Part shown: one piece after another, positions 31,881 to 47,214 of the stretch
Layout: every line of letters begins with the position of its first letter
Position numbering within the stretch: position 1 is the first letter of the stretch
DNA from: Epiperipatus broadwayi
Taxonomy: Eukaryota; Onychophora; Udeonychophora; Euonychophora; Peripatidae
DNA length: 64,000 nucleotides
Assembly (NCBI GenBank): GCA_028023455.1
Contig: JAQFVV010000012.1
Span: 3,314,023 to 3,378,022, forward strand
Direction of reading: 5' to 3'
The notes under the pieces: generated by a model
Seen by the model: only the letters and a program-made list of their open reading frames with translations
Database searches by the model: none
Told to the model about the DNA's origin: nothing
Translations under genes and position numbers: made by a program

Positions 31881-34800
31881 GTTGAACACCCTTTGGCTGT
31901 TTATAAGCCTTTACCAGAAAGACCCTCTCAGCATGCTTAGAAAAGATTCCAGATCTACTTAGATTCAAATCTTAGGGAAAAAACACATTACTATACCACA
32001 AAATCAATGCATACCATTAAAAGTATAGTCCTAATTTTGATAAAATAAGCATTATACTATGTAAATTTAAAAAAAACTTAAAATAACCATTCAATTTAGC
32101 ACTTTTTAAACTTTAATTTTACTTACACATTCATATAGACAGATTATTAAATATTACAGATAATTAAATGTTTCATTACTAGAAATTACAGGTTGAATTT
32201 TACTCCAGAGACTTTTAGCTTTTGAGTCAAGCAATCTACCATGGTATTCAACAGCACAGGACATTATCATATATTTGATAAAAGAATTAAAATTAACATA
32301 TTTTTTATTCTTTTTACAGGTAACACACAGTATAAAAAGATATCTTTTACTTCAAATTATTATAATAATCATTTTTCCTAAATAAATTTTTGGTATGGTT
32401 GATTTATTTCTGTTTTTTTTTGTATGTGTATCTTACAAATGTTTCATATATATATATCCCAAAAAAGATCAGCACTTACTAAATAATTACAAGGCCAGAA
32501 AACTGAATCTTAGAATAATGAAAACAATATTATTATGGAAATAAAATGTATAAATATATTTTTGCAAGTCAAAAAATAAAAAATAAATCTTTATTGAAAC
32601 AAAGTATGGATTTGAAAATCATTATAAAACAATTCTAAAATTTAAAGTATAATTTGAAAAATAATGTTAAATTTAATTTCATTTCGTTTCTTTTTTTTTT
32701 TTTTCAGTCTACTGGTGGTAATATACTTTGAAACTTAATTCAATAATTATTCAAAAATAAATTTTAAAAAAAAATTTTTTGTTATCTTTTGTTTCAAAGC
32801 TTCAAATTCTTATAGATTTCAGATGAAATAAAACACATAGACTTTTAATTCTGTAAATAATTTACAATAATCAAAATATGCTTTCAACTATTAATCTAAG
32901 ACTGCAATCATTAATAGTATACTGTTTATAGGTAGCTTATGCAAACAATAAAATTTATATATATATATTCTAACCCATTATTTTTAATTAGTTTATTAGT
33001 TTATTTTATTTTATTTGTTTTAGTTTATTTATTTATCTTATTTCTAACTCAATATTCTTTTTTTTTTTTTTTTAATTATTTATTTGTTTGCACCCAGGAC
33101 ACTAATTTTTCTGGTTGTTGTTAAGGCAACCCAAAATAAAGCAACATATCCATTAATTTTCCAATATGATCTAAAATACTTTTCATATAATACAATTGTA
33201 CATTCAATTCTCTTAAGCCATGCCGCGATTGTAATAACAACAATAATTGATCACTTATTAATTTAAAGAATAATTATAATAATATTAATCTCAGGGTTCT
33301 TTGTTTCATGTAAGGAAATGGTCGGCAGTATTGTGTTGTCGCATATGACTGGCATTCTGGTCGGCTATAGGAAACATTTATTTTACTTAAATTCAATGTG
33401 TCTTCATCTCTCATATCCACTGCTATATTATTTAAAGAGATGATAATTCTATTCAATAATGACGTATAATTTTGAATAACACAGCCTTTTTTTTTTTTTT
33501 TTCAGAATCTCAGTCAGAATAATAAAAAGACAAGGGTGCTTTTTGTGTCCTTCCATCATCCATGACAACACAATAATATAACTAAGATTTATTACTTAGA
33601 CAATTTAACTAAATGGGAATGGAATAATGTGCAACCAAAGTTTATGGTTTGGGAATAAATTCATTTTTTTTTTTTTTTTTTTACACAAAGGTGAATGTTT
33701 AGTCTTAAGTTTTCAACTCCATAAATAATTATCATTAAACTAAAATATAATGACATATTCCGATCTGCTCAACTTTATTTATCTGGTATATTAAGTTTTT
33801 AAGAATTTGGAATGATTTCGGACTCAAGAAAAGGTTTTGCAAATATTGTGCAAACACTTATATTTAGCATATAAAAACAAAAAAATGAATCTACAACAAA
33901 TTTTAACAAAACTATAATTTATTATTATCACAAAAAAAAATATATGAACATTTCTTCAATAATCCCATAGTAATACAAAAATATAAAATATAACTGACAT
34001 TAATCTGTATACACTTTTGGTTATGGACTATAGGTTACTACTTCTCCTGTATGCAATCATATGGATTGATTAACTAAAAGTACATTTCATTACCAATACA
34101 TTGTTTATTAAATTTTGGTAACCTTGTAGAAGCTTTTATTCAAAATTATTGACTAACTATTTTTTTTTTTAAATGATTAATCCAATCATATGCAATATGC
34201 AAAATATTAAATTTATTTCTAATACATTTACTTTATTTATGGTCTTTAATGGGATAACCTATTCTAATTATAGGCCAGTTATCAGAAGTTACACTTACCA
34301 TCTTACATTTAACTTAATGCTAACTTAAGTTATGATACAAATTTTATTCATACGTATAATTTTAAAATATGAGTATTATTTAATTACTAACCAGAATTAA
34401 ATATTGCATTTGAATATTCCTTCAGTAAATAAGCGTTTTAAATTACGCAATTTTAATTACTTTCTCCATTGATTTACTTGTCAAATATTAGCAATATTTA
34501 GCAGCACAATACAGATATTGATCCTAGTTACTAACGCACTATTTATACTAAAGTGGATCTTGAGGAACTAACACCTCCAATATAACCTTTATCTTGCCTG
34601 AACTTTCAAAATTAAGCACAATAATCAACACCTTCCATGGTGGAGCTATCTTTATTTTCACATGAGGAATATGGAATAACCACGAAGGTCTGTAAAGTAA
34701 TCTACTATATTAAAATATTTTGGTGGTTTCTTGCCTCTTACTTGGGCATACAATGAACACACACCAAATACAATCCTCTCCTGGGATTTAAACGAATGAA

Positions 34801-36937
34801 GCATACTAAATGCTAGATAAATTCTTGATCGTCCTATCTATGAGAATCAATCACTTGGGCTATAAACATACCTGGACATTATATTTAAAATCTTCCTCTC
34901 ATGGAAAACAAAGCTTTTGGGGAGATCATTTTTCGTCCCACAAAATAAATACATTATAATTATTACCTATGCGAATATTAAGCATATACCAATGCTATAT
35001 CTGGGCAGGATAAATAAATACACTGATTATAATAAACTTATGTTACCGTGTATACTTTGATCAACATCTGAAATCAATGGACATCATAGAATAAAAGTAT
35101 AATAATTTTAATTTTAATAAAGGAACATTCAAAATAGTTGGTAGCATACTATCTTAAACTAAATAAAGTGGATGTGTTATTTAAGAATAATTAGGAATAA
35201 ATTCCTCAATTAATACAGTATAAATTTGTTTCAAAACTTTAACAAGAAATATTTTTGTTATAGCATTTTTTTTTTTTTTAGTTACTTCTGATAATTTCCA
35301 ATATTTATTTTACCCCTTAAATATCTAAATATTTTTCTTTTACGTATCTAACATACAAAATTTCTACCTACAATTGTATGTAATAATTAAAACACATTTT
35401 ATAGATTTTTTTTTCTTTCGTGTTAAATATCAACTTAACCTATAATAATTATATTAAAACATACCTTTGTCATTACAAGGCTATTAAATATCACTTGACC
35501 ATACAGACTTTAACCTATGTGATATAACAAAAAAATACATATCATTTATAACTTAGTTTTAAACAATCATTAATTAACAAGTGCATATTCTCTCATTAGA
35601 AAATGTTTTTCTGTTGAGCAATTGGTCCAGGTTAAGAGCTTTATCCAGTCGTATTTCACGAAGCAAGTTTAAAAACAATAAACGCATGGTATTATTTCCT
35701 TTAAATAAAAGTTTTCTCTTATTTTGTGCGTTTAATAAATTAGGTAAAGAAAAATATAGCAGAATTGAAGATTAATTCTTACTTGAATTAAACTGCTACA
35801 ATTTTGGGATCCAAAGAAAATAAAATATACATATTCTAACATAATGAACAGTTGACGATAGATGATAAACATACACAATTCTTTTTTTATTATTGACGAT
35901 ACGTACAATTCATATTAGCTAGCTTACTTATGGACGGAAATCGAAATTTTCCGAGAGATTATTCTGATAATAACTGCAGCTGATTTACATGTATAGGAAG
36001 TTTTAATAAATCCAACTGATGTGTAATATAATATATCATTTATTTTTATCATTAAGTCACTAAGATATTTAGTTTTGTTCATACTTTAGGAATTATAAAT
36101 TTTTTAACGGTAACTTCTCCGTAAGAATGCCCCTATATAACTCTTCCTATATTTACTCTGAGAAAGTTTATATTTTTTTCAAAAAAAAATATACATGTGC
36201 ATAATTTAATCTTATTTATCATTATTATTATTTCCAGACAATTCTTGGTGAATAAAACATATTTTAATGTATGTAACTACATTACTTGTAAAGGCAGACA
36301 ATATTTAGAAAGAGCGCGAAAATGTTTCTAGTTGATTTTCCTTGGTTTCAAAATATTTCTTTCAATTATTATTATTATTTTTTTTTATACCAAGAAAATA
36401 TCAATAAATGACATAAAGTTAATAAATAATTAATTTTTTCTTGGAAATCGCTTCCTTTCCTTAATTTAGATATAATATAATTTTTCATGAATCCTTTAGT
36501 TACATCTGTCATTTTTGAACTTTAGCGTGAGACAATAAAATTTTAAGTATAAAAGGTCTTTGAATAGGTAGATGGCACAGAAAATCAGGACGTCTTATCA
36601 AAAAAAATTTTAGCCACACATTATATTATTAAAATTTTACTTTGATTACATTTATTTCTGCAAAATAAAATGAAAAAATTGAGTTACCAAATTTCAGCAC
36701 TGTTCCTTCCTTGAAAACTAAAAGCAGACTATATATATATATTTTTTTTTACTTTAGCGACCTCTTACAGAAAAATAATCATTTGATTATAACATAAACA
36801 AAAGAAAGGAAAAACTTATTACAATCATATAGTTTTCAGTATTATTTACCTGGATTACAAAGTAATTTGACAATATAAAAAAATAATAATAAATACATTA
36901 AATTAACAATCAGTGATGTATAATTCTTTAAACATTA

Positions 36938-36969
<32 letters not shown>

Positions 36970-37303
36970 AAGAAATTACCAGAAGTTATTGTGCTTTATG
37001 ATAAGACACTCATCCACTCTCCCCTCTACCCATCCAAAATCAATTACTGTTTAGCTTTTATACCATATTAATTTGCTCTAATTATTAATATCTCAATTAA
37101 ATTATTCATGTTCTCTCTTTAAAAATGACATTGAGTTATTAAATCTATTAGTTATTCACCCAAAACATGCCAAAGTGAGTGAATAGCATACTTTATTAAT
37201 CAATTATTACTATTGTTATTTTATCTTTTTATTTCTTTAAAGAATAGCATTGTTTTCCTGCAGAAATAATGCCAAGTAAACCAAGTGTTAATAACACTAG
37301 GTT

Positions 37304-37335
<32 letters not shown>

Positions 37336-40300
37336 TCTGACCTGGTCTTGTGCATCCTCACTTCAGAATACTATATGATATAAAATAAAACGAGTTCTAG
37401 CTCAGTTAATAATTAATAAATAAAATATTCAGCATTAAAATTAAATATTTTACTAGCTCAAATTTAAAATACGAATAAGGTTCAGTTTATAAAATAAATT
37501 AAATAAATAATTTAATATTTTCATGAGACTTGAAGTGAAAATATAGGTGACAAGATAGATTACATTGAGCCAATATCCTACAGGATACTACCTCAATGGT
37601 ATAAGAACACTATCCCCCTTATTACTATTTCAAATAACAAACACATAGTATTCTTACGACTTTAATAACTTCTATTCACTAAGATAAACTAATAATTAAG
37701 TCTTAATCTTCTATTTGTAATAATCTAGCTGAATAAAATAATCTCAGGTTCATAAAGTTTATTCTAAGTTAATTTAAAATTTCAGTACTAGATTTTAGTG
37801 TTTTATCACACGATGTTTACTAATCATAATATATTCTTATTTAGCCTTACTTTAGTATGATATAAGTGTAATAATCATTATATTCCTGTTATTCAATAAA
37901 CAAAAAATATACTATGCATATTGTTTATATAATTTACTTTGTACTATTGCATTTTAAAAATATGCAATAATTATTTTTCTCTTAAAAATAATAATAAAGC
38001 ATTCAAAAAAATTTTACATTTTAAAGATAATATCTTGTTTAGATACTCTATTCCAAAATTTATATTTCATTTCCGAAATAAAATTCAAAATATATTCTAT
38101 GATTCTTTCCTTTCCTTAGGATTCATTGGACCTTCAATTTCAAGTTATAAAATTCCATTCCTTCTAAGCAAATAAACCAATCTTATACAAAATGATAGCA
38201 TAACCTAAGTTCTAAATTATTTATCATTTCTTTTTAAAATGTCTTACTGAAACGATGCAGTTACATAAAATAAAGATAGCGAAATAGATGCATAGGATTT
38301 AAGGAAGAAAGCCAGATTATCACTCATAATATATCTCAAAATATGGCACAGTGCATTAACAAGAAAATAGAGGAATGACCTTTTCCTGTCTAATAACCTC
38401 TAATACATGAACGATGTTAAAGCTATTTCTTCAGCTTTATTAGAACATCAAATATTTAAAGAAATATAAAACACTGTCCAAATAAAATGTGTACCAGTCA
38501 TAGGACTTTGTTAACTATGCTGATATCCACATAAAGACTAAGTATTATTTCTATTCCTTATCATATCCTAATTTTTTAAAAAATACATTATCTTGTTTTC
38601 CTGTTCACTAAGTACTTCCAAGCCACTATCTCAACATTATTTCTCAAGATTTTCCACATCTTACATCGATAAATAACTATCTGCATTTACAAAAACAATA
38701 AATAAAATTCATTGATAATTAAACAATCCCACTGTTCCACAAGAAAAGTTTGTCTACTTCATTATTCTGTATGTTTAATCATATAAATCTAATTAGACAA
38801 TATTTGAATATCCAATAACATGAAAGTTTTAAAAGAATCACATAATTATTTGTTATTATGTTGGATTATATCACTAATATTAAAAAAAAATCGTCGTATG
38901 CATATTTTCAAATCAATCCTATCTCATAATGTTTTAAAAAAAATGTTGTATAAAATGCGTTACATATAATTAAAACTTTTACACTTCATCCTTATGATTC
39001 ATAGATGATCTAAAGAAAACAAACATATACATAATAAATTATTAATATTTATTACTATTACCAAATAACCTTTATCTGGTCATCATTTCAGTAGGCTTCT
39101 TCATCCACTAGATACCGATCATTGCAAACATAAAGAAATATACATCCATACACTTTATCTAAAAATATTCTTATGTGAATTATTGATTATTTTATTATAA
39201 AATTTTAATATTATTAATGACTTAATGTTTATGTTTTCCTAATCTTATAAAAAACAAAATTTTAGATTTAAACTAGGTTAATAAAAATAAAAATTAAGAC
39301 TATAATTACTTATTTCTTCATTAATTCTTTACTTGATAAAAAGTCCTTGATAAAGTTCATAAAGATTATTATTTCTTTAGTTTTTTTTAAATGTTCCTCC
39401 TAAAATGTGTTATTCTTCAAGAGTGGTTCCCCCCCTGCTCCGTTGCTATGATGATGAACAAGAACAATCCATTGAGGGTGTTTGGCGAGCAATCTTTTAA
39501 AACAATAGTAAAAAAATAATTCAACATTTTTAAATCTTAAAAAATATAATAAAATCCTTGTTAATCCATTTTTGTAAATTTTATAAAACAATAATCCTTG
39601 GTTTTACTGTTTTAAATAATTATTATTAAAGATTTATTATGCTAAACTAATCCTGTGAAGCTTCTTAAATAATTTAAACTTTAAAAATATTCGGTAAACT
39701 TTTTCACAAATATTTCCATGGATTCATTTTTAATCAACTATTATATGTTCATTCTTTTACATAGGTTTCCATCCTTGATAAAGCACTTCAAAAACAAATA
39801 CTTCTAAAGATGCATTTTTAATATTTTTAAGACTAGAAGTTTTTAATATCACAACTCCTTAAACAAAATCTTCTCTGTGAGCTCTTTTTTAATTCTTGTA
39901 AAATATATTCTTTTTTTAAAAAAAAATGTTTCCTTCAAAAAGAACTAAACATTCTATTTCTTTCATTATTATATTTTATGATAATTCATAAGATATAAGT
40001 ATCTTATTCGATTTTTAAAACTCCTGGATAAAGCTTATAAATAATGCATCACAAATCCTTTTTTAGACGGCAAATAGTCTTCCATTTAAGCTTCCAGCAT
40101 AATGTCCAAATTATTTTTTGTACCAGAACAGTTCTCCAGTTAAGCATTAATAAAGCTGTATCAAAATATTCCAAAAACATTTTTATATTATTAGAATTTA
40201 TATGCATTTTATTCTACAGTATATCCATCCTTTCATTGCAAAGTTTAGGTCAAAATTCAGATAAAATAATCCTGGCAAGTACTTTAAAAAACTAGCAAAT

Positions 40301-41522
40301 CATTTTCACAAAGTTCCCAAATATATTATTTTTTTAACTCTCTTTTGCAAAATACTTTTAAAAATATCAATTAGTTTTTTGCAAATAAAACTATAAGAAA
40401 GTATTAAAAATTGACTAAAATAAAAATTTTTAAAATACTATCTCTTTGATAGCTGCTAATATACCTTTCTCTGGTTTCAATACATTATTAAATCTCCCTG
40501 ATACCCCCGTGCAATTCATATTTATAGTCTGTAAGAATACCTCATTTGATTGGTTGATTCTTACTTTAGCTTGAGAACAAATTTACATATATTTTTAGTT
40601 TTACAGAATTATATTTGAAAATAAAAATTATGACGTAATGAAACTTTGAAATATTATTTAAAACATCACTTTTAATTCAATTATTACTTTATTTAAATCA
40701 TTTAATCATTTAAAATAACTTTTAAAATAACATTTAATATTTATTCCACTCTTAATATTTAATTTATCTAGTTTTATTTAAACAAAATATTTAATTTTTA
40801 TTATAACTGTATTCGTCTTTATTACATCATTTAAGCATGTTATACGATAGTTAACTTAATATTTAATATTTGCTTTATGCTAGGTAATCATTATATCCAA
40901 TTCTATAATGCAATCTTTTAAAATATTTCAAACTTTGTTATTAATTCAAACAAGCATGTGTGTGAAAGTATGTAATAGACAAGTCACATGATTAATAAAA
41001 TTTATGACAGACAATTTTTCAATCTATTTCTCTGTCTGAATTTATAAAATTGCTACACTTATTATAATATAATTATAAAATTTGGAAGAACAATTTAGAA
41101 AATATAGAACTAAATACAATTTTCACTATCATAAAATTTATTTTTTTAAAAAATATACGATTTTTATTAGATTATTAAATATGACTTTATAAATTTAAAA
41201 TATAACATTTATTACTATAAGTTTTAAACTATTAAAATCTACCATTTAAATATACTTTTAAATATTTATAGCTGAGTTATTTAATATGCCCAGCTTTTGC
41301 AACCATATGCAACAATATTTTAAGCTTTACTTAACTATTTTTAAATGATTCGCTATTATTTTATATACTACATATTTTCTTTAGCTTCAAATTGTACTTT
41401 ATAATATAATTAACTTAATACGATTACCATATTAAAAGAACATATTCTCAAATTTAAAATTTTTAGTAATTGACTGTTATGAACTATTACCAACCTATAG
41501 AAAAGGGCACTATATATATGTA
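31881..41522. other. Long featureless AT-rich stretch
   Basis: Almost 10 kb with no convincing gene, RNA or repeat pair that I could read. It contains many T-runs (33060, 33488, 33668, 35268; 27 T at 36938-36964) and a (TA)n tract at 37306-37335. A GC-richer island at 39418-39500 includes a run of seven C. On the minus strand it reads LLAKHPQWIVLVHHHSNGAG, but without credible splice sites. Short open frames elsewhere (for example 35581-35775 and 37939-38175) lack protein-like composition. It could be a large intron or a gene desert. Confidence 0.45.
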
Positions 41523-41897
41523 TACCTCCACTGAATTCGATAAATGCCAATCAGCTATGAAAAGATAGAATGGCGTCACTTTATCTTTTAGCATTGTTAA
41601 TATTTAAGCATTGATACAGTTTTAAACAAGAGTGTGCAGTTACTTCTGTTTTTCAATTATGCAAAATTAAGTTATGTTTATTTATTGTTACATTTATTAA
41701 AAGTTAATTTTTATTTAATGTTTGGAGGTTGTTAAAACGTGATATTATCTAGATCCTCTGAATATCTAAATAATGATTTCATATTATTTATTCTGTGTAT
41801 AAATTAAAACAATAGACAGAATCAGAACTAAAAGATAAAGTGATATTATTCTATCTTTTTATAGTTGATTAGTGATTACACCTCAGTGGAAAGTAGT
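41523..41897. mobile_element. Short element with ~65-bp terminal inverted repeats
   Basis: The left end CCTCCACTGAATTCG then AAAAGATAGAATGGCGTCAC, TTTATCTTTTAG (41526-41593) is inverse to the right end CTAAAAGATAAAGTGATATT, ATTCTATCTTTTTATAG and CAGTGGAAAG (41828-41896). The interior is about 235 bp with no frame. It is consistent with a MITE; the transposase family is unknown. Confidence 0.7.
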
Positions 41898-44800
41898 TAC
41901 TTCTGATTCCATTACATATAGTTATGGTTATACATATTAATCATATTAGCTCTATATTTTGAGATCATGAAATATGGAAATACAAACCCACATGAAATTT
42001 ATTTTATGAATAATTCCAAGATGATTTTTTTGTGTATGGATCAAAGGTCCTATATAGTTGGATAAAACTTGAATAAATGACCATATAAATAAGAATAACT
42101 GAAATCTAAGATCAATAGAAAACATGAGTATGAGAGAGAGAAAATGATTGAATTAAATGAATTTTATCATGTGATAAAGAATCGTAACTTTATTATTCAT
42201 TTTAAATGCATCATAAATATTGTCTTTATTTTTTTAATTATCACATCAGTAATAACTTTGTTAATAAGATTGGAGTGTAAGATTTTAAACCCATTTTTAA
42301 ATATGAAATATAATTTACTATTACAAGATAATTAATGTATTGGAGGTTATAAAAGTCACATAATATGGAAAATGATTGTGAAGATCAGATAACTCATTAA
42401 TGATGCAAATATATCAGATTAGTATGAAAGCATACATAATAATAAAATAATAAACTGATAATTTTAAAAGAACTAGATATAAGCTATGGGAAGGGTTAAG
42501 TGGATCTCATAAGTATTAAATTTATTTGTAAAAAATGTAAATAAGTTATTATCAATGCATAAATAGTTTCATGCTTATTATTTTTGTTATTATTGTTAAT
42601 GAAGTATTTAACCTAATTTGCATATGGTTTTTATTGTTTATTAGTATTGTTGTAAATAAAACACCATATTGATTTAACTTTGTAATATTGGCTTCATTGT
42701 GTTTGAGAGTCATTTTTATCAAAATGTCATATCGATAAAATACATTATCCACTAGAATTATACATATCATATTTCGATTGCATGTCTTATTTGAAGAGTT
42801 ATGTTTAATAATTGATAATCGACTTAATTATCAATTGCTTTTAAACTATATATATATATTGAAGGTAATTTATGGTACTTCATATTTTATTGGATATAAG
42901 AAATCTGGAAGAGCAGGTGAAAAATACTATTAAGTATTACAAAATGGATGGCATATAATAAAAATCAGTAATACGTTTGAGAATCACATTCTAATTTTGC
43001 AATTTAAATTGAAATATATGTTATATCATAAATTTAAAGTACTATAGTCTTTTGAGAGTACAAATTACTCATCAGATATATTTTAGGGTTTGTAATTCCA
43101 AAGGATCTAGTTAGAGTGGGTGAATGGTAAGTAAATGGAAAAAGTATTTAATTCTGTTGGCCTTTGTAGATAATAATTATGTAATAAAGCTTTTGATTAT
43201 GATAAAATAAATATTCTGTAGGGATTGTGATTAAGATAGGTAGGAGAATAAATCTTCAGAAAATAAATTGGAATATTTAAGTGAAGGTAATGAGTAGATA
43301 GTGAGTGTTAATTTCCATATCTCAATATTATTATTATAGTTGGATTAGCTATTCCAATAGGAAGTTAATCATAGTTTGTAATAGTAAATGTGCTTTTATT
43401 TAAATGGTTGGATCCCAGTAAAATCTCTATTGTGATTCAATTATTTAATTATCAATCTAATGGTTAGATTATATTTTCGAATAGAATACTTATGATTCCT
43501 GAGGTAGCCATAGGATAGCATTAATTATATTAAGTTAATGTAATTTTGTTTATGTTTTTATTTTAAGATTTTTAAATTATAGAAAAGCATTTAATTCATT
43601 ATTTAAATAAAACAGCATGTTAATTATTGTTTGTTTGGGGATTTTCCTAATGATTATAATAGGATGGGAGTAGGAGAGTTTTTGCAATAGCAATGCCATT
43701 TTGAAGTATATTTTAAATACTTCTCAATGTTAAAATCTCTGTTGTAATCATCCCTAAGTCTATCTTATGTTTAGATGTTTAGCAAGTTTCAAGCCCTATA
43801 AATGGTCTTATACTTTATTGTTGTGAAACCGTAGTGTTTAGTATTGAACTAGTATAGTAGAGAGTAAAAAGAGAAGGTAGGGTAAAGGTGTAACGAAGAA
43901 CCGGATGGAAAAGTATATATTTTATTGTACCGGTCAAAAAATACACATCGATTCAACAAACCCCTGAATACAGGTAAAGTACCTCGAGTCTGACCATGTA
44001 CAAGATATATAAATCAGGTACATCATGAATTCTGCCCTATTTACCTATATCCCCAGGTCAAAGATCTAATCAATAGCCTTTCTCGATGATATGATCGAAT
44101 TCTTTTACTTTCACTGTGCTGGCAGCTGGGTCTTAAAGCATGAGATTCAATTTAATTATATATTTTAGTGAGAACTTGGGTGATTGGTTGATAGGTATAT
44201 TTAAAAATCAAAATTTATTTAAAATAAAAGTAAATAAAATGATTCGAAAAACACTGGAAGTTTGATTTTAGTTATATATGTATTTAAAATCATTTAGCAT
44301 TGCATATTAGTTTAACTCAAGCTCTAAAAACAAAAAATACAATCTTTAAATTAACTTTATAATTATATGAATTCATGATGACTTTATTTATATTAGCGGT
44401 TAACATTGACATTATTGAGTTTGTACAATTTATTTTGTGAAGTTTATACACCTTTACTTTTGTTTACATTTATTCTCCTTTTAAAATAACAAAAATTATT
44501 TTATAATTAAATGATCACGGATTTCAAAATTCCTCGTGCACATTTAGTACAAGCTTGTAATATAGCAGTAGGTTTAAACATCTGCCTAATGCACATATAT
44601 AAGAATGACTATTTTAATGAATTCTTTATATAAGATTTTAAAAAAAAACATTAATAAAATAGACGATTATAAGAAGACTAATTTGACGTCTTACTTCACT
44701 AACAGATAAAAAAATTGATTTCATTTCTTTTTATAAAAGATAATAATTTAGATTTTCAATAACTAATGTTTTATGACATTAGTGAACCTTGCTGGCATAG

Positions 44801-46769
44801 CTTATAAATAACTTTAAAACTGTAAGCAGTTATAATAAAAAAAAATAGATCAGTTAATTATCAAGCAAACAAGTCACTTTAGTTGGACTTACAACTAAAA
44901 TCATATGTATAATAAAATATAACGTGAATTAGCCAAAATCAAACGATTTTAACTAATTATGCAAATGAACAAAAGAGTCGATTACTCAGGTCAAAGATCC
45001 TTTCAGTAGAATCATTTCCCTATGGCTTACATATTAGATAGGCAAATGAAAAGCAAACAATGTCAGGTTAATAAATATACGAATGCACAGGAGAGAAGAA
45101 ACATAAGTAAGAAAATACGAGCCGGATTACGGACACTCGTATGCCTATTTCAATGAAGAATAAAAGGGGAAAATCAATATGTCCACATTTTGTGTCCATA
45201 TACCGATATGAGATAGGATTTATGGAGAGCCAACATGCCCCGCCTATACACGTATCATGTGGGAAAACCCACTCTATCTCAGCCACGCTATCCGATTCAC
45301 AGACGTATACAAAAGTGGAAGCTAACTCCGAAACACCAAATGAATGACCATTTTAGGTCTGTCCATGATACTCCCAACATTCTTTATTAACCAGAGATCT
45401 TATAATCAGTAAATACGAATGGATTAAAATTACATAGCCTTAAAATGATCTAATACTGCATAGAGATCAACCTGTGTAAACAACTTCTTTATATAAATAT
45501 TTAACCTACAAAAAAAAACATACATGTAGAAATAAGGGAATTTAATTCTTGAAAAAATCCCCCCTTTCCCTCTTTCCTAACTTAAAAAAAAAAACAAGAT
45601 AATTAACTGACGCTATCCACCGGCGCTGTTACAAGGTCAAAATCTATAGCATATTTTATTCTGTTTTAAATTACTGAAATATAAAATAATAGAATCCCAT
45701 TCCGGGAAATCTATAATAAATTTATTTAAAAATTATGGTATGTTTATTTAGAAATATATATATATATTTGACATAACTTCACTCATGAAAATAAAATAGA
45801 TTAACTTATTTTACTTTTAAAATTAAATCATACTGTGCAAAAACTCCCCCTAGTAAATATAATTTGCTCTGTTAGCAAATTACTTTCTTTGAGTCCCCGT
45901 GAGTGAAGCCAGTCAAAATAATAAAAAAAATCAAAGCATGAAATCTCATGCTAGGATTAATATAAAACAAATAAATAAATTCATAGTCAATCAATCAAAA
46001 TATTAAAATTATGGTGAGCTTGAGTTAATGAAATATTATAATTTAAAAGAAAAGGTTAAAAAATCAGTTAAAAGCTTTATGAAAATACATTTATATTCTT
46101 ACGATAATAGTTTCAAACATCTTGATGGAAGTATTCAAGCTCTTCGGCATTTTCTTTGGAGTTCTCCAGAATGAGTTCTATGGGCAAACATTGGTGGCAG
46201 ATGGCTCTTTTAAAGGCAGGTTTGGACAGCAGCATAACGGAAGATTTCAGGTCTCAGGAAGAAAAGGGCAGTGATTTACCCTTTTTACTACTCGATCATC
46301 ATGGCATGATTTCTACAACTCTCTTTCTGTCTGTTCTCTGTCTGGTCTCTGGTCTCTCTCTGGTCTCTTTCTCAAAAGGACCATTATTTTTCACTTCCTA
46401 CTCGTATTCGATTTCTGCTGCCTCAGATCATTTTCAATTTTAAAAACAATCAAAATCATTCTTTTATTCTAATTTTAGAAAGTTTGAACCCCGATAAGGA
46501 TCAATATATTTCAAAATAATTTTATGTTAGTTTTTAATTTATATAACAATGCAGAATCTCTACTAATAAATGAATAGAGATTCCACAGTGAATGGATTTT
46601 GGTAATTTATCAATGCTTTTAATTTAAACATTTATTTTAAACTTCTTATCAAGGTACAAATCTTTTCAAAAAGGCCATCTTGGATTCTTGAACTAAAAAA
46701 ATAAAACACTTTAAACATATATATCTAAAATATATATAAAAAAATTCAAACTTAATTATTTGAATGTTT
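41898..46769. other. AT-rich spacer with three GC-richer patches
   Basis: Mostly low-complexity. Patches of clearly higher complexity lie at about 43850-44150, 45090-45360 and 46130-46445. The second carries overlapping open frames of ~70 codons on both strands. The third has a 95-codon + frame, but its C-terminal half is a CTCTGTCTGGTCTCTGGTCT-like simple repeat. None has matching splice sites or a motif I recognise. The patches might be parts of one degraded element. The word AGGTCAAAGATC occurs at 44055 and 44991. Confidence 0.4.
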
Positions 46770-46955
46770 TTCTTTTTTTGGTCTTTTGGCTAAGATCAAA
46801 GTGTAGTATCTGTTCTTATCAGCTTAATATCTGATACGCTCCCTAATGGGCGCCAGAATTTTAAACTGATTTTTGGAATTAGGTGGATAGTTAGGGGCTT
46901 GCTCTGCCTCCGCCACGGGTTGACCTGGCATTGCAGTACTTCCAGGAACAGCCCA
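46770..46955 (+). ncRNA. U2 spliceosomal snRNA-like sequence, probably a pseudogene or variant
   Basis: U2 pairs with the intron branch site during pre-mRNA splicing. The order of U2 landmarks is kept. CTTTTGGCTAAGATCAAAG leads to the branch-site pairing motif GTAGTA (46803-46808). TCTGTTCTTATCAG and TTAATATCTGATA follow (stem IIa region). The Sm site ATTTTTGG is intact (46869-46876), followed by GGGGCTTGCTC (stem III) and CCTGGCATTGCAGTACTTCCAGG (stem IV hairpin, one bulge). Length, about 186 nt, is normal. GATCAAAGTG is the form seen in fly and nematode U2. The first 14 bases have decayed from the expected ATCGCTTCTCGGCC into a T-run, removing stem I, and an A-run follows the 3' end. It is therefore more likely a retro-pseudogene than an active gene. 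Confidence 0.88.
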
Positions 46956-47214
46956 TATCTCTTCCCAGAGAAAAAAAAATAACAATTTGTTAGTACAATT
47001 ATATATATATATATGATCCAAAATAAATTTTAGGATTTATTCAGGATAGTTAAAAAAATGTTAAAATATTTTTTTAGAATAAAAAAAAAAAAGCAAATGT
47101 TAGTAAAATCAATAATTAGGTAAGTCAGACTGTGAAACGGCAAATCTGAATCAGATTTACCATTTATATATATATACACTTAGAAGTATAGAATGATGTT
47201 TGTAAAAAATAACA

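Noticed and set aside
39400-39591. Possible minus-strand exon (LLAKHPQWIVLVHHHS)
   Set aside because: The sequence is locally GC-rich but lacks a convincing acceptor or donor and is interrupted just upstream.
46156-46443. 95-codon + strand open frame
   Set aside because: The second half is a CT/GT-rich simple repeat, there is no ATG at the frame start, and no motif or splice context. It is mentioned only as a GC-richer patch.
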